Assembly: GCA_028285035.1 (NCBI GenBank)
Contig: JANQQF010000087.1
Span: 124,001 to 188,000, forward strand
From: Phycisphaerae bacterium
Lineage (GTDB): Bacteria > Chloroflexota > Anaerolineae > 4572-78 > J111
Direction of reading: 5' to 3'
DNA length: 64,000 nucleotides
A program made the translations under genes and the position numbers. The notes under the pieces were generated by a model. It was not told the origin of the DNA. It searched no databases and saw nothing but the letters and a program-made list of their open reading frames with translations. This document shows positions 8,385 to 16,793 of the stretch, one piece after another (positions within the stretch are counted from its first letter, which is position 1; each line of letters begins with the position of its first letter).

Positions 8385-9497
8385 TTAGTTCGACGCCATC
8401 AACTCTTCGGGAATTTCAATGCCCATTTCTTGGTAGTAGCGAGCCGCACCGGGGTGCAAGGGCACAGGCAAACCGATGATAGCACGTTCTAAGCTCATCG
8501 CACCGGTGGCTTTATGAATGTTGACCAAGAAATCTAGGTTTTCATAGATGTTTTTGGTGATCTGATAAACGGTTTCTTCATCTAGGTCAGGATGAACCGC
8601 CAGGAAGTTTGGCTGGGAGATGGTGTTGATGTCAACTTCTTGACCGGGGTAGGTATTAGCCGGGATGACATACCGACCCCAAACGGGGAATTCACTGTTA
8701 ACTTGGTCAATTTGATCATCAGTGAACTCAAGGATGGTGATACTATCACCGCCCATTGTGGCAAAGGCTTGGGTGACCGCCGAGACAGGTGGGCCAGCCG
8801 GGGTGTTCATTCCAGCAATACGACCATCTTGCAAGGCGGCGGATGATTCGGAGTAGCCAACACGCTCAGGGGTGAAGTCTGCCTCAGGGTCATAGCCCAA
8901 CGCCCCCAAAATTGTCGTACCTGATGTTTCCGTCCCAGAGCCACGTCGCCCAATTGAGAAGCCTTCCCCCTTCATATTTTCGAGGTCCGCAATATTCCCC
9001 GTGGTCGCATACTCAGCATCGACGACGAAATGCTCTACATTTTCCCAGAGCATACTAATCGCTCGCATATCCTGCTCCGGCGTGCCATCATACTTCCCTT
9101 TACCCTGCCAAGCCATTGCCCCAAAAAGCCCTTGTAAAATGGCGAGATCAGCTTCTTTATTTTTAATCAACTGGATGTTTTCACCGGAGCCAGCCGAGCT
9201 AATCGCATTCATCTGAATGCCTGAATTGGCGAGCTTGACGTTGGTCAGGGTAGAGAGGGCCACCCCAACCGGGTAGTAAGTGCCACCGGTCGAGGCCGTG
9301 GCAATGATCAGAGCTTGGCTATCGCCCGATTGCGGAGCGGCAGCTTCAGCGGTTACTTCAACAACGCGAGTTACTTCAACTTCTACTTCTTTTTCAACTT
9401 CTACAATTTCTGGCTCAGCTTGGCACGCCACCACCAATAGAAGGGCTGTGGTCAGCGCCACAAATACCAACATTTCTGACAACACTCTTTTTCTCAT
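8385..9497 (-). CDS. TAXI family TRAP transporter solute-binding lipoprotein
   Basis: A 370-residue precursor with a basic start, hydrophobic core and lipobox VVAC, followed by a charged linker (EVEKEVEVEVTRVVEVT) and a TAXI-type binding domain (IIATASTGGTYYPVGVALS, then IQLIKNKEADLAILQ and later GRRGSGTET). The linker is typical of Chloroflexota surface lipoproteins. The start at 9497 is chosen because GAGGAAAAAG directly precedes it; an ATG four codons upstream would contain that ribosome-binding site inside the gene. It captures a small organic anion outside the membrane and hands it to the fused permease. Ligand unknown; related TAXI proteins bind glutamate and other carboxylates. Confidence 0.93.
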   Translation of the reverse strand: MRKRVLSEMLVFVALTTALLLVVACQAEPEIVEVEKEVEVEVTRVVEVTAEAAAPQSGDSQALIIATASTGGTYYPVGVALSTLTNVKLANSGIQMNAISSAGSGENIQLIKNKEADLAILQGLFGAMAWQGKGKYDGTPEQDMRAISMLWENVEHFVVDAEYATTGNIADLENMKGEGFSIGRRGSGTETSGTTILGALGYDPEADFTPERVGYSESSAALQDGRIAGMNTPAGPPVSAVTQAFATMGGDSITILEFTDDQIDQVNSEFPVWGRYVIPANTYPGQEVDINTISQPNFLAVHPDLDEETVYQITKNIYENLDFLVNIHKATGAMSLERAIIGLPVPLHPGAARYYQEMGIEIPEELMASN

Positions 9498-9600
9498 CTT
9501 TTTCCTCATTTCATTGAGATTAATTTATTTGGCCACTTAGCCTACCTCAACTATATCAAAATTGGCCAGTCTTTTCATCAAGCGGAAGTAGTAACTTTCA

Positions 9601-9631
9601 AATAAAAAAATCGGCCATTTTAGGCCGATTT
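9601..9631 (-). terminator. Rho-independent terminator of the two-component operon
   Basis: Stem AAATCGGCC / GGCCGATTT (9608-9631) with a 6-base loop. On the minus strand it is followed by a T-rich run (complement of 9601-9610). It lies about 50 bases after the response-regulator stop and separates that operon from the TRAP genes, which therefore need their own promoter. Confidence 0.85.
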
Positions 9632-9683
9632 CTAAACCTTTAGTTTTAGTACTCAATGTAATTATCAATGAAACGCCTGGGTG

Positions 9684-10379
9684 TTACCTATTTTTTGACA
9701 ATAACCCCAATTCGGTCGCGACAACGACGGCTTCGGTACGATTGTTTACATTGAGTTTACCAAAAATATTTCGGACGTGGATTTTAACCGTCTGCTCCAC
9801 AATCACAAGTTCGTCGGCAATCTCTTTATTGCTGGCCCCTCTGGCCATAATGTGCAGGACCTCTGTTTCACGTTTGGTCAATTTGGGCCGAGGGTCAGCG
9901 GCTTTAGGAGGGGCATAGGTGGAGGAAGCGGGAGTGGTTTTTTGTTGCATCAAGCTAGAAAATTGCTCCAGAATGCGGGCGGCAACCTCTGGGCTAAGGA
10001 GTGACTCACCGCGATAGGCGGCTTTGATGGCTTCGACCAATCGCTCAGGGGGGGCATCCTTGAGCAGATAGCCTTTTGCCCCAGCCGCAATACCTTGATA
10101 GATCAACTCATCATCAGCATAAGAGGTTAGAATAATGGCTTTTGTTTCTGGAGCCAAGGTCAGGATTTGTTTGATAGCGGCTACACCATCCAGCACCGGC
10201 ATCTTTAGATCGATCAGCACCACATCCGGCTTGAGCGATTGCGTTAAGCTGACTGCCTCCGCCCCATTATCGGCTTCACCAACCACTTCGATATCATCTT
10301 CAGCATCAACCACAGCCGCCAAACCACGCCGGACAATGGGATGGTCATCGGCTAAAATCACTCGGATTATGTTGGTCAT
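9684..10379 (-). CDS. NarL/FixJ-family response regulator
   Basis: A 231-residue response regulator. The receiver domain (1-120) has the acidic pair D11/D12, phospho-acceptor D57 in VVLIDLKMP, the switch residues ILTSYAD and the Lys of GYLLKDAP. After a linker with several prolines comes a LuxR-type helix-turn-helix (LTKRETEVLHIMARGASNKE to RTEAVVVATELGLL). Its ATG overlaps the kinase stop by four bases (ATGA), so it is translationally coupled to its cognate kinase. It would bind DNA as a phosphorylated dimer. Adjacency to the TAXI-TRAP genes suggests, but does not prove, that they are targets. Confidence 0.95.
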   Translation of the reverse strand: MTNIIRVILADDHPIVRRGLAAVVDAEDDIEVVGEADNGAEAVSLTQSLKPDVVLIDLKMPVLDGVAAIKQILTLAPETKAIILTSYADDELIYQGIAAGAKGYLLKDAPPERLVEAIKAAYRGESLLSPEVAARILEQFSSLMQQKTTPASSTYAPPKAADPRPKLTKRETEVLHIMARGASNKEIADELVIVEQTVKIHVRNIFGKLNVNNRTEAVVVATELGLLSKNR

Positions 10380-13129
10380 TTTGGAATCACCACCTTAATT
10401 TCTGTACCAGCCACAGCCGAACTATCAATTGTGACCTGCCCACCAATGAGCCGCACCCGCTCTTGAATACCAACCAAACCAAAACCGCCTTCAAGTTTAT
10501 CTTGATCACGCGACGCACTATCCGTTCCGTTAAGGCCAACGCCGTTATCGGTAATGGCTAAAGTGACGGATTGTGGCTCAAAGGTCAATTTCACCCCCAC
10601 TTTGGTTGCTTGAGCGTGGCGCTTGATGTTGGTTAAGGCCTCTTGGGTAATTCGATACAGGTGTTGCTCCACATCGGACTTCAAGGGGCTGGGATAGCCT
10701 TCGACCTCAAACTGACTCTGTAGATTATCCGCTTTCGCAATCCGTTTCACCTGTTGGGCAATGGCTTGATGCAAGGGCAAGGCCTCCAGCTCAATTGGGC
10801 GCAAGTTTAAGACCGAGCGACGGGCCTCACGCAGACTTTCCTGCGACAATTCCAGCGCATCATCCAATCGCTGCGTGGCCTGCTCCGGCTTTTTCTCATT
10901 CAGCCGTTTGGCCCCTTGCAGATGAACCAAGATGCCAGTCAGCCCTTGAATCAGGGTGTCGTGAATTTCACGGGCCACCCGATTGCGCTCCTCAAGGGTG
11001 GCCAGTTCTCGGCTCTGGCGATAAAGCCGCGCATTGACCACGGCAATGGCAATTTGATCCCCAATCGCTTGTAGTAGCTCAACCTCATTTTCGGTGTAGG
11101 TTCGATCCCCCCGCGTCGTCATCCCCAACACCCCAATCGGCGTATCCTTCGCTCGTAACGGCACAGCGGCCAACCAACGCCAATCGCCCTCACTGACAAG
11201 TGGATCAACCGTCCAGCGGCCCATTGGTAATTTTTCTGGATTGAGCAACAGCGGCTGATCACTGGCGACGATATATCCAGGGACACTGTGATGCATATTG
11301 GGGGAGTGTGCCTGAATCTGTTCAAGCAGCGCGGGAGCTAGACCTCGTTGCGCTCGCAATCGTAAAAACTCCTCCATCTCACGTCGCAAAAAAATCCAGC
11401 AGGCGTCACTGGGTGTAATCTCAAAGACCGTATCGATGGCGTTGTTGAGAATTTCATCCATCACCAAGGACTGACTGACCGTGTGACCGACTTGATGTAG
11501 GGCGCTGAGAAAACGGACTTGTTTTTGTAGCTCGGTGTCGGTCAGCCTGAACAAGAGCGCGTGTTCCAAGGCGGTGGCAGCCTGATTAGCAAAGTTAGCC
11601 GCCAAATCCACCTCCTGTAGACTAAATTGATGCACATCCGGACGATAGATGACTAAGGCGGCGGGTGGGCCGTGTAGGGTAATCAGCGGGATAGCCAACA
11701 GGGCACGATACTTGCCAATCTCGGCGAGCGGCAAAATCGAGCTAAAGGTCTCTGCATCGATATCGGGGATTTGCACAGGCTTCTTGGTGGTGATAGTCCA
11801 AAAGGCCGGTAACTCTTCAAAATCAATCGCCTCATTAAGATGAAGCGCATAGGATTCCGGCAGGCCCCGACTGGCCTGTATTTCCAAGCGATTTGTCACC
11901 TCATTAACCACTTGTACAGCGCACTGCTCGACTTGCAGAAGGCGTTGAATCTCATTCAAAATGGTATCAATCACCTGCTCAGTATCCAGCGTTGAGAGTA
12001 CTGCGAGGCTAGTTTTATTCAGCGTGGTCAACTCGGTCAGCCGGCGACGCACGCTTTGCTCGGCCTCCAGCAGCGTCAAGGCCAATCGCCCGACCTGGTC
12101 TTCTCTTTGCGCCAAGGGGTAAATTCTCTGGCCTTGCGGGGTACTGTCGATGAGTTGTTCCCCCACCCGCTCCCCATAACGGGTTAGGCGTTGGAGTGGA
12201 CCGATCACCCGATAGGACAAAAATGTCCAAAATAAAAGTGCGCCACCACCAAATATCACCAAGGCAATGAATAATCCACGTTGAAAATTATATAAGGAAG
12301 CGTAAGCCAGATCAGTCCGATGTTGGACAATGACCGTCCAGCCCGCACTGGAGATAGGGGTATAGTTGTACAACCATTCGGTGCCAACTGCATCGGTAGC
12401 GATAAAATCGCCCTCTTCCCCAGCTAATGCCGCCTCAAGAAACGGCAGGTCGTCGGAAATATCATCAAGTAAATTTTCCGGTCGAGAATGGGCCGTAATA
12501 CGCCGATTATTATCCACTACGATAATGTTTACTTTGTCGCTTTGGGCCCGTTGCAAATTGATTTGTTCAAGCGTTTTCACCAGCCCTGTTAGCTCCAAAT
12601 TCAAGGCGACCACCCCATCAAAACGACCATCTTCAAATACGGGATGGGCACTGGTGATAACTGGGCCATCGGTCGAAGGGGAAATGTGGGGCTTTGAAAA
12701 AACGTGATCTTTGGTTGTTTGTGCTTCCTGAAAATAGTCGGTAAAGGAAAAATCTTGGCCAATGATCGAGCTAAGGTTGAGCGGGTAGTGGTAGCGCATG
12801 ACTCCATTGGCCGACAACCGAGCAATCCGACTCACATCCTGTCGGGCTGAACTGCCTGCTGTAAAGACAGCCTCCATCTCATTAGGATCGGCCTGAATAA
12901 CGGCCTCCATCTGCGAAAAAGAAATGGCCGCGTGTTTGGCTTTGAGCAAAAGATCGTCTGTTTCCAAGGCAATCGCCCGCGCTAAGCTGAGATCTGCCTC
13001 AGTGACATTATGCTGCAAACGTTGTGCCTCTCGGGCATAAAACATCAACGCCAGCACAAACACAGACACCACGAACAGCGAATATAAAATGAGTAGTTGT
13101 AATCGTAAATCTTGGCGGTAGGCTTTCAT
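10376..13129 (-). CDS. Membrane sensor histidine kinase with Cache, HAMP and two GAF domains (NarX/DesK-type core)
   Basis: A 917-residue kinase. Order: transmembrane helix about 8-30; extracytoplasmic double-Cache-like sensor about 35-275; second helix about 280-305; HAMP; two GAF domains (about 370-520 and 550-690); HisKA_3 dimerisation domain with the phospho-accepting His723 in REIHDTLIQGL; HATPase with N-box (TNIKRHA), DNGVGL and GGFGLVGI. The outside sensor suggests detection of a small extracellular ligand such as an amino or organic acid, as is usual for Cache domains. It is co-transcribed with the response regulator through a four-base overlap. The GAF pair adds a possible second, cytosolic input. 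Confidence 0.95.
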   Translation of the reverse strand: MKAYRQDLRLQLLILYSLFVVSVFVLALMFYAREAQRLQHNVTEADLSLARAIALETDDLLLKAKHAAISFSQMEAVIQADPNEMEAVFTAGSSARQDVSRIARLSANGVMRYHYPLNLSSIIGQDFSFTDYFQEAQTTKDHVFSKPHISPSTDGPVITSAHPVFEDGRFDGVVALNLELTGLVKTLEQINLQRAQSDKVNIIVVDNNRRITAHSRPENLLDDISDDLPFLEAALAGEEGDFIATDAVGTEWLYNYTPISSAGWTVIVQHRTDLAYASLYNFQRGLFIALVIFGGGALLFWTFLSYRVIGPLQRLTRYGERVGEQLIDSTPQGQRIYPLAQREDQVGRLALTLLEAEQSVRRRLTELTTLNKTSLAVLSTLDTEQVIDTILNEIQRLLQVEQCAVQVVNEVTNRLEIQASRGLPESYALHLNEAIDFEELPAFWTITTKKPVQIPDIDAETFSSILPLAEIGKYRALLAIPLITLHGPPAALVIYRPDVHQFSLQEVDLAANFANQAATALEHALLFRLTDTELQKQVRFLSALHQVGHTVSQSLVMDEILNNAIDTVFEITPSDACWIFLRREMEEFLRLRAQRGLAPALLEQIQAHSPNMHHSVPGYIVASDQPLLLNPEKLPMGRWTVDPLVSEGDWRWLAAVPLRAKDTPIGVLGMTTRGDRTYTENEVELLQAIGDQIAIAVVNARLYRQSRELATLEERNRVAREIHDTLIQGLTGILVHLQGAKRLNEKKPEQATQRLDDALELSQESLREARRSVLNLRPIELEALPLHQAIAQQVKRIAKADNLQSQFEVEGYPSPLKSDVEQHLYRITQEALTNIKRHAQATKVGVKLTFEPQSVTLAITDNGVGLNGTDSASRDQDKLEGGFGLVGIQERVRLIGGQVTIDSSAVAGTEIKVVIPK

Positions 13130-13298
13130 GGGGGTTACTACAATCTCTGGGTCGTCACTATTTAGCTTGATTATAACACAATGATGGTGTCAACGGCATA
13201 TTATTATTCGCAGCCCATTTGCTCCCCTGCTAGAATTGATTATTATGCCACGCACTATCATCAATAATTCAACATCTTTACTTTTTATGGAGGATACA

Positions 13299-15773
13299 AT
13301 GTCGTATGATAAAGCACGGTTAGTCATTGTGGGATCGGGGATTGTGGGGGCCAGTGCCGCCTATCACCTGACCAAAATGGGGTGGAGAGATATTATGGTT
13401 TTGGATCAGGGGCATCCCCACCAAAACGCAGGTTCTACCTCGCACGCGCCCGGTGGGGTAGTTCCCCTAAGTCACTCAATGCAAATGACTCGATTTGCCG
13501 CCTACTCGTCAAAGTTGTTTAGCCAGCTCACGCCCTATCGTGAGGATATGCACACCTTTCATCCGGTGGGTCAAATGGAAATCGCCATTAGTCAGGAACG
13601 ATGGGTTGATTTGAAGCGATTGCACGGTGAAGCCAAATCATTTGGGATGGAAGCGCATCTGCTATCGCCCTCAGAAATGAAAGCAATGGTGCCGACCTTC
13701 AACGAGGATGCCCTAGTTGGTTGTGTCTACACCCCAGAAGGTGCGATGGTCGCCGCTTGGCACGTTTCAGCGGCCCTAGCACGTGATGCGATGGCGACGG
13801 GTGGGGCTGAGTTTATCGGCAACACTGAAGTGACTAAGCTTGATGTCAAGAACGGGAAGATCACGGGTGTTTCAACTAATAATCCTGAAATGCCTTATAT
13901 TGCTTGCGAGCAGGTGTTGCTTTGTACAAATATTTGGGGGCCGGTCCTAACTGAGGAATATGGTATTCGGTTGCCGTTTATGGGCTACGAACACCAATAT
14001 GTCATCACCAAGCCCTTGGAAGGCTTGTCAGAGTACGATCCAACCAATAAAGATGACGAAACGACCTACCCTATTATGCGTGAGTTGGACTCAGCGATGT
14101 ATTACCGCAAACACTGGGATCAAATCGGAATTGGGAGCTACCAACACGCCCCCTTGACCGTGGCTCCACGTGAGGTGGGTGCGACCGCGATGCGTGATTT
14201 CACGCCTGAGCACTTTGCCGAGCCGTGGAAGCAAGCCCAACATGTTATGCCCATTCTAAAAACCGCCGATCCCGAATTCCACCACGCTTTCAACGGCATC
14301 TTTGCCTTCCCAGTTGATGGCTACCCAATGCTCGGTGAAACAACAATCAACGGCCTGTGGACCGCGATCGGTTCGTGGATTACCCACTCTGGCGGCGTGG
14401 GCAAGACCATCGCTGAGTGGATGACCGAGGGCGACACCGAGTGGGATATGCGACAGTGCGATGTCAATCGCTTCGCCGATTACCAAACTACCCCCACCTT
14501 TGTCCGAGCCATTTGCGATAAAAACTACCGTGAAATTTACGACATCATTCACCCAAAAAATGAGTTGAGCGCGCCGCGCAACGTCCGCTTGTCACCTTTC
14601 CACCCTCGCCTAGAAGCGTTGGATGCCCATCTTATTGCAGCAGCTGGGATCGAGTCACCCAACTGGTTTGAGAGCAACGCCCGTTTGTTGGAAAAGTATG
14701 AGGATCAAATCCCAGATCGCTCTGGCTGGGGGGCGATGTTCTGGTCGCGTATCCAAGGGGCCGAGCATTTGGAAACCCGCAATAACGCCGCGCTGTTCGA
14801 TCTAACCGGTCTGTCAATCATCGAGGTTCGTGGTTCGGGGGCCTTATCCTATGTCAATCAGTTGTGCAGCAACGATGTGGCAAAACCGATTGGGAAGGTC
14901 GTTTACACCCTGTGGCTCACACCCAAAGGTGGGGTCAAACGAGACTTGGCCGTAGTTCGCCTAGCCGAGGATCAAATCTGGATGTTCGTCGGTGAAGGTT
15001 CGCTGCCGCAGGATTTGGATTGGGTCAAACGCAACGCGCCAAAAGATGGCTCGGTTACAATCAACGATGTTTCAAATAGCTACAGCGCACTGGGGCTGTG
15101 GGGACCGAATGCACGAAAGATTCTGGAAAAGGTTACACCCAACGATGTTAGCAATGAAGCCTTCCCCTACTTCACCGCCCAATGGATCGACATCGCCGGT
15201 GCCTTTGTGTTGGCCTTACGCGTTTCGTATGCGGGGGAACTCGGCTGGGAGTTGCACATTCCGATGGATCAAAGTTTGCCGGTGTGGGATGCGGTCTGGG
15301 AAGCGGGTCGTGAGTTTGATATGATTCCGGCGGGAATGGGCGCCTTCGACTCGCTACGCCTAGAAAAAGGCTATCGTCTGTGGGGCGGCGATGTCTACAC
15401 CGAGTACGATCCATACCAATCGGGTCTCGGCTGGACTGTCCGATTGAAGAAGGACGATTTCATTGGTAAGAATGCTTGTGTTGAACTCAAAGAAAAGCCA
15501 CTCAAGAAAAAGCTATGCTGTCTCACGCTGGATGATCCCGAGGCCACCTTGTTTGGCTATGAGCCAATTATGAACAACGGTGACTGCGTCGGTCACATCA
15601 CCACCGCAAACTACGGCTACAGCGTTGGCAAATACATCGCCTACGGCTATCTGCCCAAAGATTACACCCAGCCCGGCACCGAGTTGGATGTGATCTATCT
15701 GACGGGTCGCTACAAAGCCGTCGTCACCGATGAGCCGCTGTATGATAAGGAGATGGCGCGGTTGAAGGCGTAG
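13299..15773 (+). CDS. Dimethylglycine/sarcosine dehydrogenase-like flavoprotein (DAO-GcvT fusion)
   Basis: 824 residues. N-terminal FAD-dependent DAO domain with VIVGSGIVGASAAYHL (GxGxxG, 12-17) and His49 in STSHAPGGV, where mammalian DMGDH/SARDH bind FAD covalently. Then a middle domain and a C-terminal aminomethyltransferase (GcvT-like) domain with VSYAGELGWELHIP and a GcvT C-terminal barrel. The family oxidatively demethylates N-methylated glycines and passes formaldehyde to tetrahydrofolate. The start at 13299 follows TGGAGGATACA. It is transcribed divergently from the sensor kinase. A phosphonate-type ABC transporter lies downstream beyond a MITE-like repeat. Exact substrate (dimethylglycine, sarcosine or another N-methyl amine) is not settled. 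Confidence 0.9.
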   Translation: MSYDKARLVIVGSGIVGASAAYHLTKMGWRDIMVLDQGHPHQNAGSTSHAPGGVVPLSHSMQMTRFAAYSSKLFSQLTPYREDMHTFHPVGQMEIAISQERWVDLKRLHGEAKSFGMEAHLLSPSEMKAMVPTFNEDALVGCVYTPEGAMVAAWHVSAALARDAMATGGAEFIGNTEVTKLDVKNGKITGVSTNNPEMPYIACEQVLLCTNIWGPVLTEEYGIRLPFMGYEHQYVITKPLEGLSEYDPTNKDDETTYPIMRELDSAMYYRKHWDQIGIGSYQHAPLTVAPREVGATAMRDFTPEHFAEPWKQAQHVMPILKTADPEFHHAFNGIFAFPVDGYPMLGETTINGLWTAIGSWITHSGGVGKTIAEWMTEGDTEWDMRQCDVNRFADYQTTPTFVRAICDKNYREIYDIIHPKNELSAPRNVRLSPFHPRLEALDAHLIAAAGIESPNWFESNARLLEKYEDQIPDRSGWGAMFWSRIQGAEHLETRNNAALFDLTGLSIIEVRGSGALSYVNQLCSNDVAKPIGKVVYTLWLTPKGGVKRDLAVVRLAEDQIWMFVGEGSLPQDLDWVKRNAPKDGSVTINDVSNSYSALGLWGPNARKILEKVTPNDVSNEAFPYFTAQWIDIAGAFVLALRVSYAGELGWELHIPMDQSLPVWDAVWEAGREFDMIPAGMGAFDSLRLEKGYRLWGGDVYTEYDPYQSGLGWTVRLKKDDFIGKNACVELKEKPLKKKLCCLTLDDPEATLFGYEPIMNNGDCVGHITTANYGYSVGKYIAYGYLPKDYTQPGTELDVIYLTGRYKAVVTDEPLYDKEMARLKA

Positions 15774-15921
15774 GTTCAAAGAGATTTTAAAGCGACTTTG
15801 TAACAGCCCTTCACCAGATTGGTCCACACTTCAAAAGTTCAATGTTTGGGACTATAATAACCATCTCCAATGGCATTTGCACCCAAATCGTTCTTGGTAG
15901 AGTGGGCCAATCTCATAAAGC

Positions 15922-16030
15922 AGGACTTACGCAGAATGGGTAAAATGTCGGTTGAGCTTGTCGAAACCGGGCGCTTTGGTCCGCAGAGCGTTGATTTCGA
16001 CAGGCTCAATCAACGGTATGTGTAAGTCCT
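15922..16030. repeat. MITE-like element, about 109 bp with terminal inverted repeats
   Basis: Ends are inverted copies AGGACTTAC / GTAAGTCCT. Inside, a second imperfect inverted pair (GGTTGAGCTTGTCGAAA and TTTCGACAGGCTCAATCAACG) lets the whole element fold into one hairpin. It has no coding capacity. The sequence type TTCGACAGGCTCAATC is a common motif of small mobile repeats. It occupies the gap between the flavoprotein and the ABC transporter and may carry or disturb promoter elements; a target duplication is not clear. Confidence 0.75.
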
Positions 16031-16054
16031 AAAAGTAAGCTATTAGAGGGGGCT

Positions 16055-16792
16055 ATGGTCGTATTTGAACTCAAAAACGTCAGCTTAAACTACGGCTCGT
16101 TTCCGGCGATTAAAAATGTGGATTTACAAATTAACGCTGGGGAGCGGGTGGCCTTGGTTGGGCCGAGTGGGGCAGGAAAGAGTAGTTTAATCAATCTCCT
16201 CAATGGTACCTTACGCCCCTCTTCGGGGGAGGTCTGGGCCTTGGGTCATAATTTGGCCACACTAAAACCCAAAGCCCTCCGCCAGGTCCAGGGACAAATT
16301 GGTACGATTTATCAACAATTCCACCTGGTCAATAATTTGCGCGTCATCCACAATGTTAATGCCGGACATCTGGGGCGATGGTCTTTTCCTAAGGCAGTTT
16401 TCTCGTTGCTTTGGCCGCTCGAGGTGGCCGACGCGACCCATGCTTTGACTCAAGTGGGTATCCCGGAGAAAATTTACGAACCCACCTCACAACTATCGGG
16501 CGGGCAGCAGCAACGGGTCGCGATTGCCCGGGTCTTGGTACAGCGCCCCCAAGCCATTCTGGCCGATGAACCGATTGCCAGCCTTGATCCCGCCCGCAGC
16601 CGTGAAGTTTTAAATTTGCTTTCGGACTTGACCCAAACCACCGGAAAAACGCTAGTGACCAGTATCCACGCTATCGATTTTGCCCGCAGCCACTTTGAGC
16701 GCATCATCGGCATCCGTTCTGGAGAAAAACTATTCGACACCCCTGCTGCTGAATTAACCGAAAGCACCATTTCAACGCTGTACGAAATTTGA
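16055..16792 (+). CDS. phnC: Phosphonate-type ABC transporter ATP-binding protein
   Basis: A 245-residue ABC ATPase with Walker A GPSGAGKSS, Q-loop region IYQQFHLV, signature LSGGQQQRVAIARV, Walker B ILADEPIASLDP and the H-loop SIHAIDFA. The layout (short, with NNLRVIHNVNAGHLGRWS after the Q-loop) is that of PhnC-type proteins. GAGGGGGCT precedes the ATG. The permease gene begins one base after the stop. Together they would import a phosphonate, phosphite or another small oxyanion. No binding-protein gene lies next to them, which leaves the substrate open. Confidence 0.88.
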   Translation: MVVFELKNVSLNYGSFPAIKNVDLQINAGERVALVGPSGAGKSSLINLLNGTLRPSSGEVWALGHNLATLKPKALRQVQGQIGTIYQQFHLVNNLRVIHNVNAGHLGRWSFPKAVFSLLWPLEVADATHALTQVGIPEKIYEPTSQLSGGQQQRVAIARVLVQRPQAILADEPIASLDPARSREVLNLLSDLTQTTGKTLVTSIHAIDFARSHFERIIGIRSGEKLFDTPAAELTESTISTLYEI

Positions 16793-16793
16793 T

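Noticed and set aside
13165..13200. Promoter of the sensor kinase from TTGACA and TATAAT on the minus strand
   Set aside because: The two boxes are only about 12 bases apart, too close for a sigma70 promoter.
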